Position numbers and translations under genes: made by a program | Part shown: piece after piece, positions 35,256 to 46,250 of the stretch | Numbering within the stretch: position 1 is the first letter of the stretch | Layout: each line of letters begins with the position of its first letter | Notes under the pieces: model-generated | Told to the model about the DNA's origin: nothing | The model's input: only the letters and a program-made list of their open reading frames with translations | The model's database searches: none | Assembly (NCBI GenBank): GCA_022385755.1 | Contig: MU278389.1 | Span: 3,775 to 67,774, forward strand | Origin: Trametopsis cervina | Lineage: Eukaryota; Basidiomycota; Agaricomycetes; Polyporales; Irpicaceae | Length of the DNA: 64,000 nucleotides | Direction of reading: 5' to 3'

Positions 35256-35383
35256 GGCGAGATCAGGACCAGGTGTTCATCCACCGCGTTTGATCTACCT
35301 GCAGGATGCTTCATCGGACTGTACTTTGCTGCACGATCTATTTTACAAGCGACGACATTTTTATAAGCTACAACCCAGACCTC

Positions 35384-36283
35384 TCAGGCACGCGCAATGA
35401 GCTGGCCATGCATCAGAGCAAACCATCCATCCTCATCCGCAATCCAATCCTTCAGAGCCTGCACGGTCTCCTTGATCTCCTCCGCCGTGGCTAATCCCTT
35501 CTCCACCGCCGTCGCAGGCAAGCTTGAGTTCTCCAACCGGTTGATGATCGAACCGCCCCAGAAATGACGCTCTTCGGCCGTACTGAAGCACCACGAGCCA
35601 ACGCTACGGTCCATACTAGCAGAGTCGAACCCAGCTTGGCGTGCCCAGGCATGCAAGCGACGACCCGCCTCTGGTTCGCAGCCATGTCGGCGCCCCAGCT
35701 CTCCACTCAGTTGACGCACCCAGCGCGTCAACCCCTCCGTCTCCGGGTAGAAAACGAACGTCTGGACATCCGTCTCCCGGAGCGCAACAATTCCACCGGG
35801 CTTTGTCACCCGCCGGATCTCGCGCAGGGCCTTCACGGGGTCAACGATGTGCTGCAGCACTTGGTGTGCATGCGTTAGGTCAAAAGTGTCATCGGCGAAC
35901 AGCAGGGCGAAGATGTCGCCAACTTCAAATAAAACGTTGCCGATCTTCTTGTCGGCCGCATTCGCGCGAGCTCTTTCGATCGCACTCGCAGCGTAGTCGA
36001 CGCCGGTTACACGGCCTTGAGGGACACGCGAGGCGAGGTCGAGTGTGATTGTTCCTGGTCCACACCCTATAATGTATCGGCGGGGTAGCATGAGCTACGC
36101 CAATATTATTATGCACTGCGGGATGGTCTGACCTACGTCAAGGACGTTCAAGTCTGGTTTCAAATAGGGAATCAAATGCGGTGCCGAATTTTCCACCGTG
36201 CGCCAAGAGTGGTATTTGAGAACGGCGTCGGTGGCCCCGTGAGAGGAGACATAGTGCGATGGCGTGGTAGCGGTTTGCGACAT
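35384..36283 (-). CDS. SAM-dependent methyltransferase (UbiE/Methyltransf_25 type)
   Basis: Class I methyltransferase with unknown substrate. Two exons. The first encodes MSQTATTPSHYVSSHGAT and the helix SWRTVENSAPHLIPYLKP. The SAM-binding glycine motif is completed across the intron as NVLDVG then CGPGTITLDLASRVP. Motif II/III follow ([31 protein letters not shown]) with the post-motif loop VTKPGGIVALRETD. About 280 residues. The C-terminal helices (EEIKETVQALKDWIADEDGW) match small fungal methyltransferases acting on small molecules. Start ATG 36283, stop TGA 35384-35386. It lies just upstream of the siderophore transporter on the same strand; whether they are linked is unknown. Confidence 0.9.
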
Positions 36284-36648
36284 TACAATCCACTTGGTTT
36301 ATCAGGTGTGTGGCTCGATAGCTCTAGTGTCGGTGTAAGAGGAGAGCTTTGAAGGACTATGGGGCGAAACCTGCACCTTTATGAACCACAGCATCTACTA
36401 CAGCTCGTCATCATTTCAAACCGTACCAGTCATAATCTCCAGAAGCACGAATTCGGTACCGAATTTGCCGCTCATATTTGCATTGCATGTGTGGAAGGAC
36501 TCGTAGATGACGAGAGGATCACTTCGATTCCTGGTCTAACACCACTAGTCGTGAGAGTATGCTATAGTATTGCGCTATGTTGCATTTCAAGACCCGTAAA
36601 CTGCGGGCAACAAGAATCGAAGGCGTTATTTACAGCGCAGTTTTCGAG
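36284..36648. other. Intergenic region, methyltransferase / PPR gene
   Basis: About 365 bp holding the methyltransferase promoter and the PPR gene 3' end. A 199-codon plus-strand frame starting at 36359 crosses into the PPR gene and has no domain similarity, so it is treated as a shadow frame. Confidence 0.5.
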
Positions 36649-38301
36649 TCATAGACCCCTAGTCATATCCGCTCTCGCATCCGAAACCGCCCCGGCAACC
36701 ACCGTATGGGGAGGCGAGAATAGTTGTGTGTATCGGCACACGATAGCACGGCGAAGCATTCTCTCCAAGGGGATTGTGGACCATCGCTGCTTGTCAACCG
36801 GCACCATGTCGAGCACCACCAATGTACTTGGAATAGAATACTTTGTATCATCGTACTTCAGCATTTTCTCCGGACCGCCGTCGTTAGCTTTCATCGTCAG
36901 AATATTCTGCACTGGGGACACGTCTGGAAGCGGGATAGGTTCAGGGTCCAGAGTTTGACGGGTACCGAGCCGCAGAACACCTTCGATGATGATACCAGAA
37001 TCAGCCGCAACGGAAGGTTCATAACTCTGCCCAAGGAACCGGTCCGCCCACGCATACACACCGGGCGATCTGGGGAACCGCATTTCCGCTCGTACTCTTC
37101 CTGCGAGGTGCCCGACGACCATCCGGTATGCGTCCAAGGGCACATCAGGCTCGAGCTGACGAAACATGCGGAGGGTGAAGATGGCCGCACCGTAGTCGTG
37201 AAACTTCATGAACGCCCTGAGCGCCGCAAGGAGTACAGCGTCGGACATGATAGGGGTTGCCCGATGCTGGTGCAGCATCTCGTTGAACAGCTGGCGAGGC
37301 CTAGGCGCCTCACGAGTTTGTTTGCTCTGTCGTGTGCGGAACGACCTGGGCTGAAGCATCCCTAGCCACGCGTCGAAGAGATTCTTGTAGGCTGCTCCGT
37401 CGGGAGAAAGACTAGGTCCGCCTCGGCACATGAGATAGTACACGCTGAATGCCCGATCGTAGTGTTTCTCCTTCACGAAATGCTTTATCAAGCTGCTATA
37501 CAGTTCTCGGTCGTGCGGAAGCCCCGCACTGTCGAGGCGTAGTATGGCCGCGCGTACAATGGGTGCAGTACTTTGGTCGGAGTTGAGCATCCCGAGCAAG
37601 GATACTCGTTCGGGGACACGCACAGTAGGAGTCGGGTTCCACTTCTCTGCGAGTTCCAATGAGCCGAGGCGGTGGTGCAAGTATGCGAGGAGGGAGCGCG
37701 TGGGCTCTTGTAGTTTGTAGCCCGGGGTACGTGAAGCAAGAAACGTTTCTATGACCGTTTCTAGTACCTCAGAGTCGCAAGGGAGGTTTATGTATATCGT
37801 CTTGAGGAGATATCTGAAATGTGCCTCGTCAAACTCCTCCAGTCGTACGGCCTTCTCAATTGCAGGGACGAGGAATCTGGGGTACTTGATTTGGTCTCCT
37901 GGTAGTCTCCGTAGGACCATCATGGCCGCCTTCAGCTTCAGTGATGGCAAGTATCCTTCGGTGGTCATGCGAGTGTATACGCCCTTGGCCTCGTTTGCGT
38001 CACCATATTTGAGGAGGAGATCGATCATCCTCTCATAAGCAGCGAAGCGCGTCCTGTTATTTGATTTCAAAGTTGTCTGCTCCATTTGAGCATTGAAGGT
38101 CTCTGTGGCTAGTTCGCGTTTGCCAGCCTCAAGGTGTGGAGTGACGGAGTCCGTGAGACGCGTAAGGATACGGTTGGGTGCGTTTGGAGCCGTCTCATCC
38201 TGGTGTACGGAATTCGGAGGTAGGGCAGTAGAGACGCGTCTTGTAGTCTGTAACCTCCAAACGAGCGACCGTGGCTTTTGTGCGAGTCGCCATAAACTCA
38301 T
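36649..38301 (-). CDS. Pentatricopeptide-repeat-like protein, probably mitochondrial
   Basis: Single-exon gene of 550 codons, unusual among its intron-rich neighbours. The N-terminus (MSLWRLAQKPRSLVWRLQTTRRVS) is basic, free of acidic residues and amphipathic, as in a mitochondrial presequence. Helix-pair blocks of PPR type follow: YERMIDLLLKYGDANEAKGV, YSSLIKHFVKEKHYDRAFSV, LLAALRAFMKFHDYGAAIFT and AYRMVVGHLAG. This suggests RNA binding in mitochondrial gene expression. No PPR code or target can be read from this alone. The C-terminal 100 residues lack repeats. Start ATG 38301, stop TGA 36649-36651. It is divergent from the 5-phosphatase gene. Confidence 0.78.
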   Translation of the reverse strand: MSLWRLAQKPRSLVWRLQTTRRVSTALPPNSVHQDETAPNAPNRILTRLTDSVTPHLEAGKRELATETFNAQMEQTTLKSNNRTRFAAYERMIDLLLKYGDANEAKGVYTRMTTEGYLPSLKLKAAMMVLRRLPGDQIKYPRFLVPAIEKAVRLEEFDEAHFRYLLKTIYINLPCDSEVLETVIETFLASRTPGYKLQEPTRSLLAYLHHRLGSLELAEKWNPTPTVRVPERVSLLGMLNSDQSTAPIVRAAILRLDSAGLPHDRELYSSLIKHFVKEKHYDRAFSVYYLMCRGGPSLSPDGAAYKNLFDAWLGMLQPRSFRTRQSKQTREAPRPRQLFNEMLHQHRATPIMSDAVLLAALRAFMKFHDYGAAIFTLRMFRQLEPDVPLDAYRMVVGHLAGRVRAEMRFPRSPGVYAWADRFLGQSYEPSVAADSGIIIEGVLRLGTRQTLDPEPIPLPDVSPVQNILTMKANDGGPEKMLKYDDTKYSIPSTLVVLDMVPVDKQRWSTIPLERMLRRAIVCRYTQLFSPPHTVVAGAVSDARADMTRGL

Positions 38302-38746
38302 AGACCCATGAACCAGTAGCTAAACAACTGCTTAGCTTCGTCAGAAGACGGTAATGATGTGAACCAGATAGACTCACAGCACTTTCAGCAGAAGCTCAAA
38401 AATACAAAGATGTAAAGGAAATGACAAGGCTGTCGCAGAGTAGCTCGAAGAGAAAGTTGCTCGGCTCACGCTTCAAAGCTTCACTGTCTGACAGCGCCGG
38501 AGACAAATATATGGAAAGCGTCTACGCTCACGTGGGCTACGCACAGAGTAGCCGGCGGGATGGCTACCTCGAACTTATGCTATACTTCCGTCTCCCCCTC
38601 AATCCCACATCGCCCTTTAACGAAACGATAACGAACGACCGCAGACATTCTCGCCTCACTTTCTTTCCTAATCTATACACTTCCCGCCTATAATTCTCGG
38701 TGTCGCGAGTCGTACACAGAATCCCCTGCCACCGTCCGTTTGAACG
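38302..38746. other. Divergent promoter region, PPR gene / 5-phosphatase
   Basis: 445 bp between two divergent start codons. No supported coding. Contains both promoters and the leader of the phosphatase gene. Confidence 0.5.
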
Positions 38747-41700
38747 ATGTCCGACTTTCCTCCTGTCGAAGAAACCCATACTCCAGCTGTCAGTAGCCTC
38801 CGCTCCAAGTTCGAGCAACTTGCGGTAGACACATCCAAATCCGCACATAGGCTCTCCAGCGCAAGTACGCAGGACATCGCCCTCCTCGCGCCGCCTGACT
38901 CTGGCAGTCCACGCCCACGCGCCTCCTCTACATCCAACGAGCAGAAACCGAGTCCAAAGCTCCTACGCGCCGCATCGTCCTCATCAGACTTGAAGGTTCA
39001 CGAGAGGCGGCCTCCGCCCACTCCTCCGCAGCGTAACTCGCAGGTGAATACCCCTGCAGGGAGCCCGCTACTACGTCCGGCCGCTCTGCAAGGGCCGGAG
39101 TCTTCTCCCATATCTTCCCCGTCCCTATTAAGTTTGGATGCCAAGAAGGCGTTACTGGCTAGGAAACCGCCCCCTCCTCCTCCGAATACTCCTCGCATCG
39201 AACCTCCGGAGCCCGTTGGCGGACCAAGTGTGTCTGCGTTGAGATCTAAGTTTAGGTGAGTGTTCAGTGTGATAACAGGTCATCCATCTATTGCTATGCT
39301 GCGCAAAGCGAAATATCACGGACATGAATGCGAATTCGTATTGCCGATTTCTAATTAATTGGACTGACCTGTTAACAGGACCGCAGGACCGGCGCTGCCC
39401 TCCTCTAGATTACCCAACAACACTCCACGAGTTGTGTCACAACCCATTGTGCCGGCTTCTTATGCAGCAAATCGCTCTATTCAGCTGGTTGATACATCTG
39501 ACCCAGCAGACCCTCCTCGCGCCCCACGACGTTCCTTCCCCTTAGCAAACAACGTTCCTCCTACGAACCCAAGGATCAACCTACCAAGTCCATTTGATGA
39601 CCATGTTGATGAACCAACAGTATCTGCGCCCACACATCTCCCTCCCCCGCTGCCGAACCGCAAGCCCGGTCAGCCTCATAGACCCGTAGTAGACCACACT
39701 AGAGCTCAATCTGCCGACAGTATATCTACATCCTCTTCAGCGGAAATATCCAGCCCAGCAGACATCTCGCCTTTAACAAATGCTCCCCCACGCCAACCAC
39801 CACCGCCCCCTCCGCCTCGTAAGGGTGCCCTTACCACACGAACGTCACTTCCTATCGTGGCTTCACCCTCACCGATAACTGGTAGCGCACCTCCACTGCC
39901 TGCACGAAAGCACACTGGTCCGGTAGTCGAGGAGTCTCCGCGTATCCGCGAACTTCCCCCTCGTCACCATTCGGTTGCTGACGGTGATGTGCCGATTGCT
40001 CCAAATAACTCTCGTGCCTGGGCTACACTATCGCCTCTTGCTAGTAGCACGGATTCTCTCAACCCGCCCGGTCCCTTGAAGCCAGCTGCGACGATGCCTG
40101 CGGTTGTGCAATCAACAGAGCGAAAGGCATACTGGGCGCACCCTCCTCCACCGACGCGAACTATTGCTCTGGGCGACAAGCTCCCACCCGCGCGTCGGCC
40201 TCTCTCCGGTTCCTCGAGTGACGAAGAGGAGGAAGAAGTCAAGAAGGTTGAGTTATTACCTGATTCGAGTCGATCATCTCGCCGGCCACCAACCGCCGAC
40301 GTCCACAGCTACACTGAGTCCTATATTCATGTTCCTCCATATACTGGCGTTGTCGTTTCCGCCGGCCACATTGTTGCGGTCGCCGCCGGGCACCATTTAA
40401 GGATCTTCGACCTGTCCCAGTCGGAAAGCCCTATACACGACCTCGATCCACGTGCAATGGGATTGGAGGCCAGAACGAAGGAATCTAGGATCACGAGCAT
40501 GGAATTCAGATCAGCGGCTAGGCAGGCAGACCGCGGGTGCTATCTCTGGGTCGGCACGAAGGATGGCCATTTGTTTGAGCTTGATGTTCGCGCAGGGCTT
40601 GTGGTAGGCATGAAGCTGGCCATCCACTCGCACTCTGTGAGCCATATCTTCCGATATGGGAACCAGATGGTTACCTTGGACGACACTGGGAAGGCTCTGG
40701 TATTCACGCCTGGCAGTCCGGATATAGACCCTGGCCTGTCAACTACGCAACCGCGCGTGACGCGTATCGCGGATAAGCAGGAGTTTGCCAAGATACTGGG
40801 CGGGAAACTATGGACGTCTGTAAGGGATACGACTACAACTGCGAGTACATCAAGGGCCCCAATGATTAGGGTGTACGATATTTTTGTACCCGGTGCTGCT
40901 GGGAGGTCTGTTCTTCCTACGGAGCATCTAGGTGCAGTTACTTCAGGGACAATATTACAGTCACAGCCTGGGCAGGTCTTTCTTGGGCATGAGGGAGGCC
41001 ATGTCAGCATCTGGGCTTTGGATACCGAGGATGGCTTACCGGTATGCCAGGAGGTCATCAAGGTGTCCACGTCGGACGTGCTGTGTCTCGAGGGTGTTCA
41101 TGATCGCCTGTGGGCTGGAGGCAGAAAAGGCAACATTGCTGCCTATGATGTGGCGCCGCGGCCCTGGGTGATGACCAACAATTGGCAGGCCCACCAAAAG
41201 CTTCCAGTGCTCAAGCTGGTAGTTGACGTGTCAAGCATCGAGAAGATGAGCAAGCTTATTGTGTACAGTGTGGGAAGGGATGAGAAGTTAAGGTTCTGGG
41301 ATGGGTTGTTGGGTATCGACTGGATCGGTAAGTGCTCATGCAGTGGGAGTTTGTGACATACACGCTGACTACCTGCATTTTACACTAGATAAAGAACTGC
41401 TCACGCGGGAGACGGAGTACAGCTCTTTCAGGGAATTGCAAGTGCTCATAGTCTCTTGGAACATGGACTCTGCCAAACCCGATGCCCTCAACGGGAGTGC
41501 CGAAAACGTGAACTTCTTGCATGATGCGCTTACAAGCGTTGATTCGCCAGATATCATTGCGTTCGGCTTCCAAGAACTTATCGACCTCGAGAGCAGGAAG
41601 ATGGCGGCCAAGTCAGTGCTACTCGGTGGAAAGACGCGGACAACAGATGGTGCCATCTCACAGCGTGTTACAACCTCTTATAAGAAGTGGTACGACAGAC

Positions 41701-42673
41701 TCATACTCGCCGTACGCCTTGCCATGCCGCCGGACACTCCGTACACCGTGATACATACGGAGAATTTAGTTGGGCTTTTTAGTTGCATTTTCGTCAAGGA
41801 TTCCCAGAAGCACAGCCTTCGTGACATCGCGCTCACAACGATAAAACGAGGGATGGGAGGTCGATACGGTAACAAGGTGCGCATTACGACCTCGCTTGAG
41901 GGTGCACAGTTATTCACATCATGGCCATAGGGAGGTATCATTGCTCGCATGGTTATCGACGACTCTTCGATCTGTCTCATCAACTGTCATCTCGCGGCCG
42001 GCCAACACCATGTTCGCCAGCGTAATGCAGATGTTGCGGCGTTCTTGGAGGAGGAGCTTTTCCCCGAAGCTCAGGAGTTCACACCTTATGTCAATGGCGG
42101 AGACGGAACCCTAGTTATGGACCATGAGATTGTTTTCGTGCGTCATCACTCTCCTGCCTGACCTACCTCGTCGTGCTAATTGTTCTTCAGTTGAGCGGCG
42201 ACATGAATTATCGCATCGACCTTCGTCGTGATGCTGTTGTGGCAGACCTAAGGAAAGGAGATTATACCCGCCTCACGGCTCAAGATCAGCTACTCAAGGA
42301 GATGAAGCATAATCGTGCCTTCCGTTTACGCAGTTTCATGGAAGGCCCCCTCACATTCCCGCCGACATACAAGTACGACCGTCGCTCAGATGAGTACGAT
42401 TCTTCGGAAAAGAGGCGTGTACCGGCCTGGTGCGACCGTGTCCTTTGGAGGTCTCGTGAGCCGTCGCGCGTCGAGCAACTACATTATCGTCGCTACGAGG
42501 CCAATGTCTCGGACCATCGGCCAATCTCGTCTGCCTTCCGCATGACGGTTAAATCTGTCTCCCCAGGACGCCGAGAACCTGTGAGAGCGGAAATTGGGAC
42601 GCTGTGGACACAGAAGGAGTTGACACTGCTTGAGGAGGCTTATCGGTTTTACGCATCACAGGACCTGATCTAG
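38747..42673 (+). CDS. Inositol-polyphosphate 5-phosphatase with proline-rich and beta-propeller N-terminus
   Basis: Phosphoinositide/inositol phosphate 5-phosphatase. Residues 1 to about 480 are disordered, with many Pro runs (RKPPPPPPN, RQPPPPPPPRKG) and repeated LRSKFR/LRSKFE motifs. A WD40-like propeller follows (TGVVVSAGHIVAVAAGHHLR, GCYLWVGTKDGHLFELD, SGTILQSQPGQVFLGHEGGHVSIW, DRLWAGGRKGNIAAYD). The catalytic domain starts at LQVLIVSWNMDSAKP and has GFQELIDLES, the signature LSGDMNYRID and PAWCDRVLW, plus SDHRPISSAF. All catalytic motifs are intact. About 1,200 residues, five exons. The architecture resembles plant FRA3-type enzymes and known basidiomycete proteins. Start ATG 38747, stop TAG 42671-42673. 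Confidence 0.92.
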
Positions 42674-43381
42674 ACTAGAGGCATATCATCATCGGTTGAG
42701 TTCGTCGTTTATCATTATTTTGCACCCTACACTTTCATTTCTATACGGACTCTTTTCATCCCTCTACATGTAGCACTTGTGTTTATTGGTTTGTACCATC
42801 TGGCAGCCTGTAGCGTACGAAATACGGACCCACAAACTCTTATGAACGGGTGATAATCTTGAATACTGTAATACCGCATCGTTGTTCTTGGTCTATGGGC
42901 GATTGGATTTGATCTACAGGTCGACTGCACTCTCTGGTCCGGCTTGACGGTCTACAATGACTTGCGTTGACTACCCGCGTTGGATTCTTCATGCGTGGTT
43001 GTTGTGACTTGCAGATCGCGCTCTCCCAACAATACCTGTATCTATTGACAATTCTAAGCAGAGCAGTGTGTGAGAAGAACATGCACATACCATTTCCGCT
43101 TCGTCGACTTGTGTTCTTGAATTAAGTCGCTACACATCACACCACGCGAGTGAAAGTTACGATGTCAAGTTTAGTGTATACACAATACCCGCTGTGTCTC
43201 TATGAATAAGTCGAAACCTAACTTATACCATCGACTCCTATAGTGATGTTGTCAGCATTGATGTTGATGTAAGGTAAGTGCTGCTCCCGGTGCTACCAAA
43301 CATGAGTCGATGGACGTAAAGCCAAGAATACAAAGAACATACCTATCAAAGCTACAGAAGCATCCCTGATGACCTACAGGT
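42674..43381. other. Convergent intergenic region
   Basis: About 700 bp between the 3' ends of the 5-phosphatase and dNTPase genes. AT-richer than the genes. I see no gene, repeat or RNA in it. Confidence 0.5.
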
Positions 43382-45653
43382 TTACTCTCCGTTATAGCTG
43401 GGTGGCACCGTAGTGAAAACGTTTTGACCAAACCCATCTACGGCAGTATCGTCGCCTTCAGGTGCAAGGCGCAAGCTTGTCACACGCGAAAGTGCGCGAC
43501 TTGGCTGACGAGGACCGGGCTCAGCTAAGGTTGTAGGGAGCAATTCCGGAGAGTCTAGCTGCAAAGACTCCTCTTCGTGAAGGTCCTTCAGGAGATAACG
43601 ATAGCCAGCCTGTATGAGCCCATGGTACCTACAGGGATGGATCAGCGGATTGTACACGGCAGACGACAAGGTTCTCACTTGTTTTCCCTAGTGTAAATCC
43701 TGATCAAGAATTCTGCGAAGATCCCAGGCATGATATGCGAGATGTCGCCCGCCTCGGCATGAGTTGCGCCTCCATATGTCAAGACTATGTCAGCAATGTC
43801 TCCAACCAGACCGTGCAAAAGGTTACATACGATCAGGATGGCGTTTGGAGTAGAACTTGACATATCTCAGCGGATTCTTCTCGCGCATGCCGTAGTGCAT
43901 AACAGCGACGTCCACAATAACATGATCTACCCTGAGACCCAGCAGTATGGAAGGGTCGATGTGGTCGCTCCTGCCTTGTTCTGCCGCATACCTCCGCGCT
44001 GCTTGCACTATACTTGCTGCGGTGACTCGCTCACGGAAAAATTCCCTGAGTTGCCACGGCCATACTCGGTAGTCTACGCATTTATAGAGTTTGCGGCGGT
44101 CAATCCTGTCGAGTATATCACGAGCTTCTGCAAGCTCCTGCAATGGGACGCATGTGAGGATTTCATGACCCACACAGAAACAAAGCGACTCACAGGTTCA
44201 GTGGACATCTGAACTCGAGCCTTGATATCATCTGTGAGGTACAAAAACCGCTGGGGATCATCAATTTGATTGGCTATTTTCATGTAGGGTTCGGCTGCCA
44301 GAAGAGCATCAATGAGCATGTGCTCAATGGCCTTAGCTATGATTGAGTTAGCCACAAGCCATTTACAAGCCACCCTGTAATTTCGCACCAGTCTTGTGGT
44401 TATAGATTCGCTTATGAAGGCTGAAACGGGCCCAACACAGTTCAAAGACACTGTTTGCGTCTTTTATGTCGTAACAGATCTCGTTGTCGATAACTCTTGC
44501 TGAGAAAAGTAGCCTTCAAAAGCAAAAGCGAATATGTCAACACGAAGTTCGAGCTGGAGTTTGGACTACGAACTTATTTAGAGATATGTTCTCTCCCTGA
44601 CCGATGGCATGATTGTCACGAGCGATATAATCAAACCTTTCAAACCTTAGTCTTCGCTGCCACTGGCACGTGGGTTCACTTACTTGTCTACGTCAAGGCC
44701 ATTCCGCTTATTCGCGACAATCTCAAAGAGGAAGAGCTTCACAGGCGGACTAAGAGACCTGTTTTCATATTGCATGTAAGTCTCCCATCTATAATGAACG
44801 GAGAGCGCTGACCTGCACCGCGAAGATTCGCCAGCAATCAACGCTTTGACAATGGTAGCCTCCCTTGCGCTGACCTGAACGTGGTCCAATTTAATCAGTG
44901 CGTCGAACATCATTTCCGAGGCGTCTTCATGCTTCCATTTCTTATCAGGCCTGACACAAGGGGTGAGGCGTAAGTCCCCGTCCACGAAACCCCGGTAATA
45001 CGCACAAGGCCTTCGGAATGAACATGGAATCCCACACATGGCTCCACGGTCCGTGTCCGAGATCGTGGCAGAGTCCAGCCGCAGTAACACAGAAGACGTC
45101 TTCATCCGTTATCCTGAGTTCCGGCTGCTTCTTCTGCAGAGTTTTGATCAACTTTTGTGCGAGGTGAGCCACGCCTATCGTCCATGGTATGAGTCTCTGG
45201 ATATCACAGCATCATGTGGATAGACTTACCGAGACAATGTGCAAAGCGATTGTGAGAAGCCGCGGGCCAGACATATGAGGAAGTGCCCAGTTGCTGGACA
45301 TGCCGCAGTCGCTGAAAGTGAGGTCTGCGGGCGTAATCACGTAAATCGACGCGTTTTACGCGTGTATAAAGAAACCAAATACTTACGTGTCTATAATTTG
45401 ACAAATTCTGTGGTCCAAAGTGACTAACAAAAGTAGATATTGATTTATCCCTCCGAGTGCGCGGTGAACGAAACACGGGGTCCGACGTACTGTAGTCGTG
45501 CACATTATCCTTGAACGTCCTTTCGGATGGAATAGTTCCTCTTGAAGGTTCAGGAGCATCTACTTCCAGTTGAAAGGTGATATCATCGTCTTCAAAGCCG
45601 TCTGGACCGAACCCGGCACCGAGGTCGACTGCAGCCACAAGAGGTGAATCCAT
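43382..45653 (-). CDS. SAMHD1-like HD-domain dNTP triphosphohydrolase
   Basis: Deoxynucleoside triphosphate hydrolase of the SAMHD1 family, controlling dNTP pools. The HD domain shows [30 protein letters not shown] (first metal His), [19 protein letters not shown] (HD pair), [13 protein letters not shown], and [14 protein letters not shown] (final Asp). [20 protein letters not shown] continues the core, then the C-terminal [13 protein letters not shown] and [17 protein letters not shown]. No SAM domain is visible at the N-terminus, which instead has about 50 acidic residues. About nine exons. Start ATG 45653, stop TAA 43382-43384. The C-terminal 80 residues are low complexity. Confidence 0.9.
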
Positions 45654-46250
45654 ACTGCACTTTCAGGTCTGTCGGTCAGCTTTAAGTCCCAAAACCAAGA
45701 AGCGCAGTCGTACATGCGGTAGTGTTATCTTGGCCAAGCAAAGAAGGCAATGGATGGTAGCGAGTGCAGGAGGAGGTGTGTACAAAAAGGAGGCCTGGGG
45801 AGACAATGTACCCGCTACAGGGCGCTAATACTACTACCTACCAATTGAGACTCCTGTCAAGCAATGTGTATCGCCGTATACTGCCGGCCGTCACGGGTCT
45901 GGGTACACGAGGAGAGATTAATGTCCATTTCATGCTACAGCAATGCTCGACAGATAATACAGAAGTGACGTCGTGTGTATGAGGGCTATCGTAGCGCGGT
46001 ATGTAGGGATATAGACCAGAAGGCAGCGTATGCATGAAAACAAAGGACGATTAACGAGATGAAGGTACGTCACCGTACCTATAATACACTGTCCCGGGAG
46101 TCATAAGATTAGCATCGCGTATGCTGCTGCCGCCTGCGTCAGCCACAACGGATGATGATACATATTCTATCAAGGTGCAGTCGTACTATGTAGCTTGGTT
46201 CAGCATGGACACAATGACGAGAAGGAGCGTGGAACATACAGTGGAATCGT
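45654..46250. other. Intergenic region, dNTPase promoter
   Basis: About 600 bp between tandem minus-strand genes: the promoter of the dNTPase gene and the 3' end of the glutamine-rich gene. Nothing else recognised. Confidence 0.5.

Larger units (their letters stand above)
34906..35383. other. Promoter region of the siderophore transporter
   Basis: 478 bp between the transporter start and the next minus-strand stop. It holds three HGATAR motifs listed separately, two of them exact ATCWGATAA. The part next to the ATG has no coding signal on the plus strand and is probably the 5' leader. Confidence 0.6.

Noticed and set aside
32625..36283. Siderophore or secondary-metabolite biosynthesis cluster
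   Set aside because: Only a transporter and a generic methyltransferase are present; no NRPS, NIS synthetase, ornithine monooxygenase or acyltransferase was seen nearby.
36359..36958. 199-codon plus-strand frame
   Set aside because: It overlaps the 3' end of the PPR gene antisense, with no domain and an unlikely mixed composition.
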